Shown here: in pieces, positions 46,003 to 54,411 of the stretch
Layout of the letters: the number at the start of each line of letters is the position of its first letter
How positions within the stretch are numbered: the stretch's first letter is position 1
Origin: Streptomyces canus 299MFChir4.1
GTDB lineage: Bacteria > Actinomycetota > Actinomycetes > Streptomycetales > Streptomycetaceae
NCBI RefSeq assembly: GCF_000383615.1
Contig: NZ_KB911598.1
Span: 8,448 to 72,447 of the forward strand
Direction of reading: 5' to 3'
DNA length: 64,000 nt
Notes under the pieces: generated by a model
Database searches by the model: none
What the model saw: only the letters and a program-made list of their open reading frames with translations
What the model was told of the DNA's origin: nothing
Translations under genes and position numbers: made by a program

Positions 46003-46052
46003 ACCGGCGCTCCCCGTAGGACAGCAGAACTCGACCACGGAAGAAGGAGAGC

Positions 46053-47387
46053 ATGGAACGTAAACCGCTCTTAATGTCCATCGCGGCCGCACTGCTCCTC
46101 ATCCTGACCACCGCGGGTACCTCGTTCAGCAGCGCCCTCGGCGCACCTGGGCCGGCCACTGAGTCCGTTGCCGCGGCGAGCGCCGGCTGCGGCAAGGCCC
46201 CGACGCTGACCAGCGGCAACCACACGATTCAGAGCGGCGGCCAGAACCGCAGTTACATCCTGCGGGTCCCGGCCGGCTACGACAGCAACCACCCCTACCG
46301 GCTGGTCTTCGGCTTCCACTGGCGGGGCGGCACGGCGAACGACGTCGACTCGGGCGGCACGGACGGGTACAACTGGTCCTACTACGGCCTCCGGCGCCTT
46401 GCGGACAACGCGAACAACAGCACGATCTTCGTCGCCCCCCAGGGCAACGGCAACGGCTGGGCCAACCCCGGCGGCCAGGACGTGGCCTTCGTCGACGCCA
46501 TGGTCAACCAGATCGAATCGGGCCTGTGCGTCGACACCACCCAGCTGTTCTCCGCAGGCTTCAGCTACGGCGGCGCGATGTCGTACGCCCTCGCCTGCTC
46601 CCGGGCGACGGTCTTCCGCGCGGTCGCGGTCTACTCCGGCGCGAACCTCAGCGGGTGCAACGGCGGCAACCAGCCCATCGCCTACATGGGACTGCACGGC
46701 CTCAGGGACAACGTGCTGCCCATCCAGTCGGGACGAGACCTGCGCGACACCTTTGTCCGGACGAACGGCTGCACCCCGCAGAACCCGCCCGAGCCGGCCA
46801 ACGGCAGCCTGACGCACATCATCACCACCTACTCCGGATGCCGGTCCGGATACCCCGTCGTCTGGGCCGCGTTCGACGGAGCGGGCCACGACCCCGGCCC
46901 CATCGACGGCTCCACCGGTGACGGCTGGCGCACCTGGACGTCGGCGGCGGTGTGGCAGTTCTTCACCCAGTTCGGCTCGAACCAGCCGCCACCGCAGTCC
47001 GGCAACCAGCAGATCGTCGGCCAGCAGTCGGGGCGCTGCCTCGACATCAACAACTCGACCACGGCCAACGGCACGCAGGCACAGCTGTGGGACTGCAACG
47101 GCGGCTCCAACCAGCGGTGGACCTACTCCGCCGGAAAGCAGCTGGTCGTCTACGGCAACAAGTGCCTGGGTGTCGGCCAGGGCGCGGGCAACGGCGCCCC
47201 GGCGGCGATCTGGGACTGCAGCGGACAGCCGGACCAGCAATGGAACGTCAACCCCGACGGCACGATCACAGCAGCCCAGTCGGGTCTCTGCCTGGACGCC
47301 AGTGGCCAGGCGACCGCCAACGGGACGAAAGTCCAGCTGTGGAGTTGCTCGGGCGGCGCCAACCAGCATTGGCGCCTGCAGAACTGA
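46053..47387 (+). CDS. Secreted CE1/PHB-depolymerase-type esterase (feruloyl-esterase-like) with CBM13
   Basis: A 444-residue exported alpha/beta-hydrolase. The signal peptide ends near ALGAP. The domain shows SYILRVPAGYDSNHPYRLVFGFHWRGG, Ser171 in SAGFSYGGAMSYALAC, Asp219 in GLRDNVLP and His279 in GAGHDPGP, as in actinomycete and fungal feruloyl esterases of the FaeC type. A CBM13 trefoil covers about 318-444. Release of ferulate from arabinose side chains would fit the neighbouring arabinofuranosidases and xylanase. It is the last of ten co-directional enzyme genes. Confidence 0.85.
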   Translation: MERKPLLMSIAAALLLILTTAGTSFSSALGAPGPATESVAAASAGCGKAPTLTSGNHTIQSGGQNRSYILRVPAGYDSNHPYRLVFGFHWRGGTANDVDSGGTDGYNWSYYGLRRLADNANNSTIFVAPQGNGNGWANPGGQDVAFVDAMVNQIESGLCVDTTQLFSAGFSYGGAMSYALACSRATVFRAVAVYSGANLSGCNGGNQPIAYMGLHGLRDNVLPIQSGRDLRDTFVRTNGCTPQNPPEPANGSLTHIITTYSGCRSGYPVVWAAFDGAGHDPGPIDGSTGDGWRTWTSAAVWQFFTQFGSNQPPPQSGNQQIVGQQSGRCLDINNSTTANGTQAQLWDCNGGSNQRWTYSAGKQLVVYGNKCLGVGQGAGNGAPAAIWDCSGQPDQQWNVNPDGTITAAQSGLCLDASGQATANGTKVQLWSCSGGANQHWRLQN

Positions 47388-47395
47388 ACGATTGA

Positions 47396-47440
47396 CGTCC
47401 TGAGTTAACGACGATAACTTATCGTCGTTAACTCAGGACG
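47396..47440. promoter_or_regulatory. 45-bp palindrome upstream of the PaaI-TetR pair
   Basis: Perfect 22-bp arms (47396-47417 with 47419-47440) around a single central C. The arms start CGTCCTGAGTTAACG; the ends are GC-rich and the centre AT-rich. It ends immediately before GGAG and the GTG start at 47451. Likely a TetR operator overlapping the promoter. As RNA it could also fold to terminate the enzyme operon. Confidence 0.8.
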
Positions 47441-47450
47441 GGAGTAGCTC

Positions 47451-47855
47451 GTGGTCACACTTGAAGCCGAAGAGGTCTACGCGCTCGCGCCGTATGCCAA
47501 GACGCTCGGGGTCGAGTTCGAGGAGATCGCGGCGGCCGGCGTCCGGGCCAGGCTGGCGCACGATCTCTCCCTTTCCACGGTGGGCGGCGGCCTCCACGGA
47601 GGGGCGTTGATGGGGCTCGCCGATGTGTGTGCCGCCGTGTGCGCCGCCCTCAACGGACCAGTGGGCGCCGCACCCGCCACCGTGGAGTCGAGCACGCACT
47701 TTCTGCGGCCCGCACGCACGAGCGTCGTCGCGACAGCCCGTCCCCTGCGGCTGGGGCGCAACACCGTCATCGAGGTCGACGTGCACGACGAGAAGGGCGA
47801 ACTGTGCGCCCGGGTGACCCAAGTGGTCACCGCCGTCGTGCCGAAGGCACCCTGA
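47451..47855 (+). CDS. PaaI-type hotdog thioesterase
   Basis: A 134-residue single hotdog-fold protein: LGVEFEEIAAAGVRARLAHDLSLSTVGGGLHGGALMGLADVCAAVCAAL, followed by VESSTHFLRPARTSVVATARPL. The HGGAL motif is the usual active-site turn of PaaI-like acyl-CoA thioesterases. GTG at 47451 has GGAG 6 bases upstream. It shares an operon with the TetR regulator 3 bases downstream, both behind the large palindrome. Phenylacetyl- or hydroxycinnamoyl-CoA would be sensible substrates beside a feruloyl esterase, but that is conjecture. Confidence 0.88.
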   Translation: MVTLEAEEVYALAPYAKTLGVEFEEIAAAGVRARLAHDLSLSTVGGGLHGGALMGLADVCAAVCAALNGPVGAAPATVESSTHFLRPARTSVVATARPLRLGRNTVIEVDVHDEKGELCARVTQVVTAVVPKAP

Positions 47856-47858
47856 TTC

Positions 47859-48509
47859 ATGTCTGCGACCGGTTCCCGGGTGCGCGCCGCCAAGGGCCAG
47901 GGCGGCCTGCTCCGAGACCAGCTCCTCGACATCGCCGATCAGCTGCTGGAGGACGGGGGCGCCGAGGCGCTGACGATTCGTGCCGTGGCGACAAGTGCGG
48001 GAGTCAGCCCGCCGGCCGTCTACCTCCACTTCGCCTCGAAGCGGGAGCTCGTCCATGCGACGTGCCTGCGGGTATGGAGCTCCCTGTTCGGGGAGTTGGA
48101 AGCCGTGTCGCGGGACATCCCGGATCCCGTGACGGCGCTGTACGAGATCTGCGTCGCCTACATCGCGTTCGGACTTCGTCATCCTTCCCAGTACCGGCTC
48201 GTGATGACGGGGGAGGCCACCGAGGCCAGCCGCCGGAACGAGGACGAATGCTTCCGCTATTTCCGGGACAGGGTCGCGGCGTGTGCTGATGCCGGGGTTC
48301 CGGTGACGAGCAGGACCGAGACCGCCAGGGTGTTGTGTGCCGGCGTGCACGGGGCGGTTTCCCTGCTCATCCACCAAGACCGTGACGCCTGGCCTCCGGA
48401 CCGCGACCGCTACGTCGGACGGGCGGCGTCCTCTGCCGTCCACGGCGCGCTTCGCACCGCATCCCGCACGTCCGGACCCTCGATGGTCGACGTGACGCGG
48501 CCGGGCTGA
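47859..48509 (+). CDS. TetR-family regulator
   Basis: A 216-residue regulator with a TetR N-terminal HTH (LLDIADQLLEDGGAEALTIRAVATSAGVSPPAVYLHFASKRELVHATC) and a helical ligand domain with a WHG-like region (DIPDPVTALYEICVAYIAFGLRHPSQYRLVM). The gene starts 3 bases after the thioesterase stop. It most likely binds the palindrome at 47396-47440 and represses its own operon; the ligand may be an acyl-CoA or aromatic acid. The start ATG is at 47859. Confidence 0.9.
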   Translation: MSATGSRVRAAKGQGGLLRDQLLDIADQLLEDGGAEALTIRAVATSAGVSPPAVYLHFASKRELVHATCLRVWSSLFGELEAVSRDIPDPVTALYEICVAYIAFGLRHPSQYRLVMTGEATEASRRNEDECFRYFRDRVAACADAGVPVTSRTETARVLCAGVHGAVSLLIHQDRDAWPPDRDRYVGRAASSAVHGALRTASRTSGPSMVDVTRPG

Positions 48510-48536
48510 CCCCGGGTGCCTGGACGGCACCCGGGG
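48510..48536. terminator. Bidirectional hairpin terminator
   Basis: Perfect 11-bp arms (48510-48520 with 48526-48536) around a 5-base loop, between the converging TetR and GH5 genes. It lies 0 and 9 bases from the two stops, so it can serve both. Confidence 0.8.
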
Positions 48537-48544
48537 CGGTTGGA

Positions 48545-50302
48545 TCAGACGACGGTACCGGTCACCGAACCGGCGTTCTTGGATACGTGGTAGGTCACGG
48601 CGGCGCCGCTCCAGAAGTGGAAGACGAGCGTGGCCTGCGTGTTGTCCCGGAGCGCGTTGAGGAAGTCGGAGGTCAGCAGGAGCCCGTCGCCGGAGTAGTC
48701 CGGGCTGAAGGACACGTTGAACTCCTGGTAGGGACTCCAGTTGACGGGCCCGGCGTTGGAGCCGTCGGCGTAGGTGGCCTCCATGGTCGCCAGCTGGTCA
48801 CCCCGGTACTGGGTGGGGATGGTGAGACCGCTGGTGGAGCCGGTCGCGTCGGACAGCACCGGCCTGTCGTACGTGGTCACGTAGATCTGCCAGGGCAGTC
48901 CGCCGGAGTACCGGGCCTCGATGGTCGCGTGGGTCCCGTAGGCGCGGTTGCCCGCGAGTCTGGTGAGGGCGGCGGCCGTGAGCGTGAGCTGGTTGCCGGA
49001 GACGGTGTAGTCCTTGCCTTGGGTGAGTCGGGTGCTGCCCTGCCAAAGCCCCTGGAAGGTGCGTCCGTTGGGGTTGAGGGTGAGGATCCGGGCGGTGATG
49101 GCGCTCGACTTCGCCAGGAAGATCCGGTCCGAGGAAGCGGTTCCCGAACGCGCGGTCCAGCTGGACCTGATCGCGGCGAACAGCGCCGGGTCGGTCCACC
49201 GCAGGGTCGTGCGGTTCAGGTAGGCGAAGGTTCCGGGGTCCCACAGGGCCGTGGTGACGCGGGCGGTGCGGGCCTCGTAGCCGAACCGCTCGAAGAACTT
49301 CAGCGCCTCGCCCCGCTCGACCCGGGAGGGGTGGTTGGAGTCGGGGTAGGCCAGCAGCCCGTACTCACCGTTGTAGACGGGGATGCCCTTGGAGGTGAAG
49401 GTGGCGCGGATCCGGGCGAAGTGGTCGGTCATGTCCTTCTGCGAGGTGGCGTCGAACTGCGTGCCGCCGGCGACGTTCACGCTGAACGGGTAGTAGCCGT
49501 AGTAGTGCACGGTGACCACGAGGTTGCTGTCGTTGAACGACTTCATGTTCGCGGCCAGGGCGTCCAGGAAGGCCTGGCCGGAGTTCGTGTGCAGCGTGGG
49601 CAGGACGAGCAGCCGGGTCGAGTTGTTGCCGCCGGACTGGCGTACGACGCTGTGGAACGCGGTGTTGAGCTCGTCGTTGTACTGGATGCCCTGGGCGTCG
49701 GTGGTGTTGTTGAACTGCGGCTCGTTGTTGCTCTCCAGGAGCAGGGAGCGCGGGGAGTCCTTGAACGTGGCGGCGATCTGGGTCCAGGTGGCCTTGAAGC
49801 GGGCCAGGACGCCGTCATGGTCGGTGGGCATGGTGGCGATCCACTGCCACGAGTCGTGGTGGACGTTGAGCACGACGTACAGGCCGTCGGCCAGCGCCCA
49901 GTCGACGACCTGCTTGACGCGGTTCATCCAGGTCGCGTCGATCGTGTACGGAGCCGAGGACGACTGGTGGTCGGTCCAGGTGACGGGGATGCGGACGCTG
50001 CGGAAGCCCTGGCTCTTGATGGTGTCGAACAGGGCCTTGGTGGCCGCCGGGTTGCCCCAGGACGTCTCGTCGGGGATGGCGTCCAGGGTGTTGCCCATGT
50101 TCCAGCTGGGCTGCATCGCCGCCACGGTGTCCATGGGGCTCGCGGCGAGCGAAAGCCGTGCCGGGAGCGAGCCCTGGTGGGCGGGTGCGGCGAGGGCCGC
50201 GGTGCTGGTCACCCCGATCATGGTGACCAGCGCCAGCAGGAGGCCCAGCACGCGGCCGGGACCACGGCTGCGGCGGCCGGTGGGGTGGTGCGTTCCCTTC
50301 AT
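48545..50302 (-). CDS. Secreted GH5 endoglucanase/xyloglucanase with CBM_X2 and CBM46
   Basis: A 585-residue exported enzyme. After a basic signal peptide (about 1-39), the GH5 barrel (about 58-385) shows SWNMGNTLDAIPDETSWGNP, LYVVLNVHHDSWQW, acid/base E194 in ESNNEPQF and nucleophile E313 in VYNGEYG. An Ig-like CBM_X2 (about 392-482) and a C-terminal CBM46-like module (about 490-585) follow. This order is that of GH5_4 enzymes in which CBM46 helps build the substrate groove for xyloglucan and cellulose. It is the only secreted glycosidase of the island without a CBM13. It is the last gene of the GH36-GH43-GH5 operon, 99 bases after GH43. Confidence 0.88.
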   Translation of the reverse strand: MKGTHHPTGRRSRGPGRVLGLLLALVTMIGVTSTAALAAPAHQGSLPARLSLAASPMDTVAAMQPSWNMGNTLDAIPDETSWGNPAATKALFDTIKSQGFRSVRIPVTWTDHQSSSAPYTIDATWMNRVKQVVDWALADGLYVVLNVHHDSWQWIATMPTDHDGVLARFKATWTQIAATFKDSPRSLLLESNNEPQFNNTTDAQGIQYNDELNTAFHSVVRQSGGNNSTRLLVLPTLHTNSGQAFLDALAANMKSFNDSNLVVTVHYYGYYPFSVNVAGGTQFDATSQKDMTDHFARIRATFTSKGIPVYNGEYGLLAYPDSNHPSRVERGEALKFFERFGYEARTARVTTALWDPGTFAYLNRTTLRWTDPALFAAIRSSWTARSGTASSDRIFLAKSSAITARILTLNPNGRTFQGLWQGSTRLTQGKDYTVSGNQLTLTAAALTRLAGNRAYGTHATIEARYSGGLPWQIYVTTYDRPVLSDATGSTSGLTIPTQYRGDQLATMEATYADGSNAGPVNWSPYQEFNVSFSPDYSGDGLLLTSDFLNALRDNTQATLVFHFWSGAAVTYHVSKNAGSVTGTVV

Positions 50303-50401
50303 CTCTGACCCTTCTGTGTCGGCCGAGCGGAGATTCCGCCCGTGGGGGGAGGTGCGTGCAGGTGGTCGAGGGAGGCGCGCCGGAGGGTGGGGGCTGGTCG
50401 G

Positions 50402-51928
50402 TCAGGGGCCGAGGGGGGCGTAGTGGCACCAGTCGAAGTGCACGGTGCCGGCCGAGGCGTACATGCCGATGACCCGGCCGGTGAAGCCGCCGGCCACCTC
50501 GGTCGACAGGTAACGGCCGTCGAGGGATCCCAGTTCGGCGAACATGCCGTCCGGCTCCTCGATGCCGAAGGTGAGGGTGTCCGGCCCGGTGCGGGGGCCC
50601 CGGGGCGGAGCGGGGGAGACCCGGACGCCGAGCACCACGGGGCCGGAGGGTACCGGCCGGGAGGCCAGGACGGTGCGCAGGGGCCCGATACGGGCGTGCA
50701 CCCGCACCTCTCCCTCGAACACCTCGATCTCGTAGTGGTGCTCCTCATCCAGGCGGACGGCGAGCCCGCCGCGCCCCTGGTCCGCGTCGACCCTGGTGCG
50801 TGCCTCGCAGGCCAGGTGCTGCTGCCGGCGGCCGACGAACACGACGTCCGGTTGGTCCAGGGAGTCGCCGCGGGCCCGCAGGGTCAGCCAGCCGGAGCGT
50901 TCCTTCGTCGTGCAGTGCTCCGGGGAGCGGTCACGCGGGGAGATCCACTGCGGGCGCAGTTCGCCGAGGTCGAAGTCGTCCCGCGCGGGCTCGGCCGGTC
51001 CGGGGACCAACGGCCAGGCAGGCGGGGGCAGTTCGAGCGGCACCTCGCCCACGACCGGCCAGTCGTCCACCCACTGCACCGGCACCAGGAAGCTCTCGCG
51101 GCCCAGCACGTGCCAGCCCGGTGTGCCACCCCCCGGCCGCACGGCCAGCAGCATCATCCACCACGAGCCGTCGGGAGCCTGGACCAGATCAGCGTGCCCG
51201 GTGTTCTGGACGGGCCGGTTGGTGCCCCGGTGGGTGAGGACCGGGTTGTGCGGGCAGGGCTCGAACGGTCCTGAGGGGGACGGCCCGCGGGCGATCGAGA
51301 CGGCGTGGCCGCGCTCGGTACCGCCCTCGGCGATGAGCAGGTACCAGTAGGCGCCGATGCGGTACAGATGCGGTGCCTCCGGAGCCATCGCATCGGGGCC
51401 ACCGGACCACACCTTGTGCGGCTCTCCGAGCGTCCTGCCGGTGTACGGGTCCAGGCGGACCTGGGAGACTCCGGCGACCGTGCACCAGGCGGTGCCGTCC
51501 TCGTCCCAGGCGAGGTCCGGGTCGATGCCGGGCACCCCTGGCAGCCGTACCGGATCGGACCAGGGACCCGCGGGGTCGGTCGCCGTGAAGAGCATGTTGC
51601 CGTCACTGCTGACGTTGGTGACGATCAGCCAGAAGCGGCCGTCGTGATGGCGCAGGGTCGGCGCGTAGATGCCTCCCGAGGAGGGCGAGTCCAGCGGCAG
51701 CCGCAGCTGGCCCGGCCGGTCCAGGGCGTTGCCGATCTGCGTCCAGTGCACCAGGTCGCGGCTGTGGAAGACGGGAATGCCGGGGAAGTACTCGAAGCTG
51801 GAGCACACGGCGTAGTAGTCCTCGCCCACCCGGCAGACGCTGGGGTCGGGGTGGAAGCCGGGGATCACGGGATTGGACACGGTGGCTTCCGCCCCCTGCT
51901 CGTCTGTCACCTGGTCAAAACCTTTCAT
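50402..51928 (-). CDS. Cytoplasmic GH43 beta-xylosidase/arabinofuranosidase
   Basis: A 508-residue protein with no signal peptide. The five-bladed GH43 domain shows NPVIPGFHPDPS (base D28), the pKa-tuning D136 in GIDPDLAW and acid E184 in MAPEAPHLY. A C-terminal concanavalin-like beta-sandwich (about 310-508), usual for exo-acting beta-xylosidases, follows. It would cut imported xylo- or arabino-oligosaccharides. Its ATG follows the GH36 stop directly (TAAATG), so the two are translationally coupled. Confidence 0.92.
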   Translation of the reverse strand: MKGFDQVTDEQGAEATVSNPVIPGFHPDPSVCRVGEDYYAVCSSFEYFPGIPVFHSRDLVHWTQIGNALDRPGQLRLPLDSPSSGGIYAPTLRHHDGRFWLIVTNVSSDGNMLFTATDPAGPWSDPVRLPGVPGIDPDLAWDEDGTAWCTVAGVSQVRLDPYTGRTLGEPHKVWSGGPDAMAPEAPHLYRIGAYWYLLIAEGGTERGHAVSIARGPSPSGPFEPCPHNPVLTHRGTNRPVQNTGHADLVQAPDGSWWMMLLAVRPGGGTPGWHVLGRESFLVPVQWVDDWPVVGEVPLELPPPAWPLVPGPAEPARDDFDLGELRPQWISPRDRSPEHCTTKERSGWLTLRARGDSLDQPDVVFVGRRQQHLACEARTRVDADQGRGGLAVRLDEEHHYEIEVFEGEVRVHARIGPLRTVLASRPVPSGPVVLGVRVSPAPPRGPRTGPDTLTFGIEEPDGMFAELGSLDGRYLSTEVAGGFTGRVIGMYASAGTVHFDWCHYAPLGP

Positions 51929-54064
51929 TTATCGGGTAGTTGGCGTGTGTTCTAGGCGGAGCAGCACCGCGGACGGGGCCGTGGGCAGCGTCAGCGTGAG
52001 GTCGGCGGTGTCGGGGTTCCAGTCGATGCCGGCCCGGCTCACGGTGGGGTGGAGCACCTCGACGCGGTCCGCGCGGCCGCGGAGGTGGGGCAGGGGCAGC
52101 GAGCTCGTGGGCTCGGTGCCGGGGCGGCGCCAGACGGTGAGGTAGGTGGTGTCGGGGGTGTGCAGGGCCAGGGCGATCCAGGGGTCGTCCCAGGCCGGAA
52201 GGCCGAGGGGCCAGGACGGGACGGCGCGCGCGAGGTCGGCGCGGATGAGCTTGTACGTGGCGACGGCCTCGTGGACCAGGGCCAGGGCTTCCGGGCGCAG
52301 ATCCGGCAGCCGACCGGAGAGATGGATCCGGCCCAGGAGGGCGTTGGCCAGGGTGAAGGCGACCTCGTCGAGCGAGTCCTCCGGCTGGGGGTAGGCCCAG
52401 ACGGCTCCCTGTTCGGGGGTGACGGCGGTGGGCGCCGACGCCGCGATGGGTGCGTACAGCTGAAGGTTCTGCTGGTCGCTGGTGGACTGGAGCTGGAGCC
52501 GGGACAGCAGCGCGTGGTCCCAGCGCATCCCGCCGGAGGAGCAGTTCTCCACGACCAGGTGCGGGTAGCGGTCGAGGATGCCGTCGAGCCAGTCGAGGTG
52601 GGCGCGGTTGTGGCCGAGCAGGCCCGCGCCCGGGGTCTCGCCCGGGTGGGCGCTGGTGCCGGAGCCGGGGTCGATGTTGTGGTCGAGTTTGAGGTAGCCG
52701 ACCCCCCACTCGCCGACCAGGCGGTCCACGACCCGGTCCAGGTGGGTTCGGGCGGCGGGGTGGCGCAGGTCCAGGTGGTGGCGGCCGGTCTCCGTGACGC
52801 GGACCCCGTCGCGGCGGAAGAACGCCTCGTCGGGCAGGGACTTGGCCATGGGGCTGCGGACGCCGATCACCTCCGGCTCCAGCCACAGGCCGGGCACCAT
52901 GCCACGCTCGCGGATGCGGTCGAGGACCTCGTGGATTCCGCGCTCCCCGGGGAAGCGCGAGGCCGCCGGCTCCCAGGCGCCCACACTGTCCCACCAGCCG
53001 CCGTTCTCGCCGTCGTACCAGCCGGCGTCGATGACGAAGTACTCCGCGCCCGCCTCGGCCGCCGCGTCGATCAGCGGCAGCAGCTTCTCCGTGGTGGGGT
53101 CGCCCATCAGGCAGTTCATGTAGTCGTTGAAGATGACGGGCAACCGCTCGTGGTCGGCGTGCGGACGGCGGGCGGCACGGCGATAGCGAGTGAGCGCGGC
53201 GAACGCCTCGTCGGGGCCGCCCTCGTCGCCGAAGGCGAGGGCCACGGGCACGGTGGTGAACCGTGCGCCTGCCTCCAGGGGATGCCGCCAGCCGTGGTGG
53301 GTGTCGTTCGGGCCGAACAGGGCCAGGTACGCGAGCGTGTCCCGTTCGCCGCACTCCCAGTGCCAGCCGCCGCCGTTGTGCTCGATCTGCCACACCCAGG
53401 TACGGCCGAGACGACGGTCCGTCAGGCCGCCCATGGGCAGCCGGCCGCAGCTGGACCACACGCCCCGACCGGTCTGGGTGAACTCACCCTTGCCGTTGTC
53501 GAAGACGACACGATCGGCGAGGACCGGAGAGGTCACGCGCATCGGCCGGCGCTGCCAGCGGCACTCGGCGACCCAGTCGTTCTCGGCCCACAACAGATCG
53601 GCGGCGGCGATGGCCTGCGGGCCGTCGGCGAGACAGCCCACGACGAGGGAGGAGACCGACTCCAGGTACAGGGTCGCCTCACCGTCGTTGCGCAGGGCCA
53701 CCTCGGCACGCAGCACGGGCACGCCGTCCGGTGAGCGGTAGGTGACCTCGGCGACGAGACCGGTCTCGGGGTCGTGGAGCTCGACGTGCAGCACGTGCCA
53801 GTCACCGTCGCGGCCGATGCGGTGGGCGCGGTAGCGCAGCCGTCCGCCGAGGGACGTGTCGATCAGGCGTCCGCCCGACCAGGCGCGGCCGTGGCCCGCG
53901 GCCGTCACCTCCACCAGCGGCAGCGGGGGCCAGTTCCGCCGCTCGGGCCGCGGCCCGCCGGGCAGGCCGATCCGGGTGAGCCGGGGAGTGCCGTCCTCGT
54001 CGACGCCGATTTCGACCTCAAGGGCCTGATGGCCCCACCGGAGGGTCTGCGGTGCGCTGGTCAT
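51929..54064 (-). CDS. Cytoplasmic GH36 alpha-galactosidase
   Basis: A 711-residue protein without signal peptide. The N-terminal beta-supersandwich (about 1-300) leads to the barrel with VIDAGWYDGENGGWWDSVG, PGLWLEPEVIG, nucleophile D461 in YLKLDHN and acid/base D516 in ENCSSGGMRWD, then a C-terminal beta domain. This is the GH36 alpha-galactosidase pattern, with the uncommon SSGGMRW form. ATG 54064 has GGAAAGG 6 bases upstream and is preferred over the long extension to 54241. It is the first gene of the operon behind the promoter at about 54.3 kb. Confidence 0.9.
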   Translation of the reverse strand: MTSAPQTLRWGHQALEVEIGVDEDGTPRLTRIGLPGGPRPERRNWPPLPLVEVTAAGHGRAWSGGRLIDTSLGGRLRYRAHRIGRDGDWHVLHVELHDPETGLVAEVTYRSPDGVPVLRAEVALRNDGEATLYLESVSSLVVGCLADGPQAIAAADLLWAENDWVAECRWQRRPMRVTSPVLADRVVFDNGKGEFTQTGRGVWSSCGRLPMGGLTDRRLGRTWVWQIEHNGGGWHWECGERDTLAYLALFGPNDTHHGWRHPLEAGARFTTVPVALAFGDEGGPDEAFAALTRYRRAARRPHADHERLPVIFNDYMNCLMGDPTTEKLLPLIDAAAEAGAEYFVIDAGWYDGENGGWWDSVGAWEPAASRFPGERGIHEVLDRIRERGMVPGLWLEPEVIGVRSPMAKSLPDEAFFRRDGVRVTETGRHHLDLRHPAARTHLDRVVDRLVGEWGVGYLKLDHNIDPGSGTSAHPGETPGAGLLGHNRAHLDWLDGILDRYPHLVVENCSSGGMRWDHALLSRLQLQSTSDQQNLQLYAPIAASAPTAVTPEQGAVWAYPQPEDSLDEVAFTLANALLGRIHLSGRLPDLRPEALALVHEAVATYKLIRADLARAVPSWPLGLPAWDDPWIALALHTPDTTYLTVWRRPGTEPTSSLPLPHLRGRADRVEVLHPTVSRAGIDWNPDTADLTLTLPTAPSAVLLRLEHTPTTR

Positions 54065-54278
54065 GGGTGCCTTTCCGGGGAGGTGGGGGAGGTCAGGCGA
54101 CGCGAAGCACGGCGCGGCCGAGCACGGGCGGAGCACCGGTTCGGCAATGTGCCTGATCAGGAAGCGCCATCGGCCGTCGCCCGGGGCGTGCCGGGCGACG
54201 GACTCGGCCCGCGCGGGTGGACGAGGGCTGTGCGGTGCCACTCGTAGGTCATGGCGGCGGCCCTTCCCTTCACCGTGT

Positions 54279-54290
54279 CGAAGCGCTTCG
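54279..54290. promoter_or_regulatory. LacI-type operator O1
   Basis: Perfect 12-bp palindrome CGAAGCGCTTCG located downstream of the -10 box of the GH36 promoter and before its start. LacI-family repressors of sugar genes bind sites of this shape. Confidence 0.65.
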
Positions 54291-54301
54291 CCTGGCCGGG
54301 A

Positions 54302-54330
54302 ACGTTAATGGCACATTTCCCGGGCAACAA
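54302..54330 (-). promoter_or_regulatory. Promoter of the GH36-GH43-GH5 operon
   Basis: On the minus strand, TTGTTG (54330-54325) and TAACGT (54307-54302) are separated by 17 bases, a good fit to a housekeeping promoter. It lies between two AAGCGCTT operators and about 240 bases before the GH36 ATG. Confidence 0.55.
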
Positions 54331-54345
54331 GGGGTTGGCGGCGCC

Positions 54346-54358
54346 AAGAAACTTTCTT
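54346..54358. promoter_or_regulatory. Palindrome AAGAAACTTTCTT
   Basis: Perfect 13-base palindrome with the GAAACTTTC core that is also the heart of the xylanase-gene element CGAAACTTTCG in Streptomyces. It lies just upstream of the -35 box of the GH36 promoter, suggesting xylan-linked control. Confidence 0.5.
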
Positions 54359-54400
54359 TTACCGGCGTCATCGACCGAGCTGTGGCCCCGATGGGAGAGT

Positions 54401-54411
54401 CGAAGCGCTTC
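54401..54411. promoter_or_regulatory. LacI-type operator O2
   Basis: Palindrome GAAGCGCTTC (54402-54411, preceded by C), about 122 bases from O1. Two spaced copies allow looping by a tetrameric LacI-type repressor. The rest of 54412-54665 holds no gene. Confidence 0.6.

Noticed and set aside
43129..46092. 987-codon minus-strand frame opposite GH59 and GH29
   Set aside because: Same kind of antisense artefact over confidently assigned genes.
29193..47387. Biosynthetic lectin or toxin cluster based on the ricin-type domains
   Set aside because: Each ricin-type domain is attached to a carbohydrate-active catalytic domain; the trefoils are CBM13 binding modules, not toxins.
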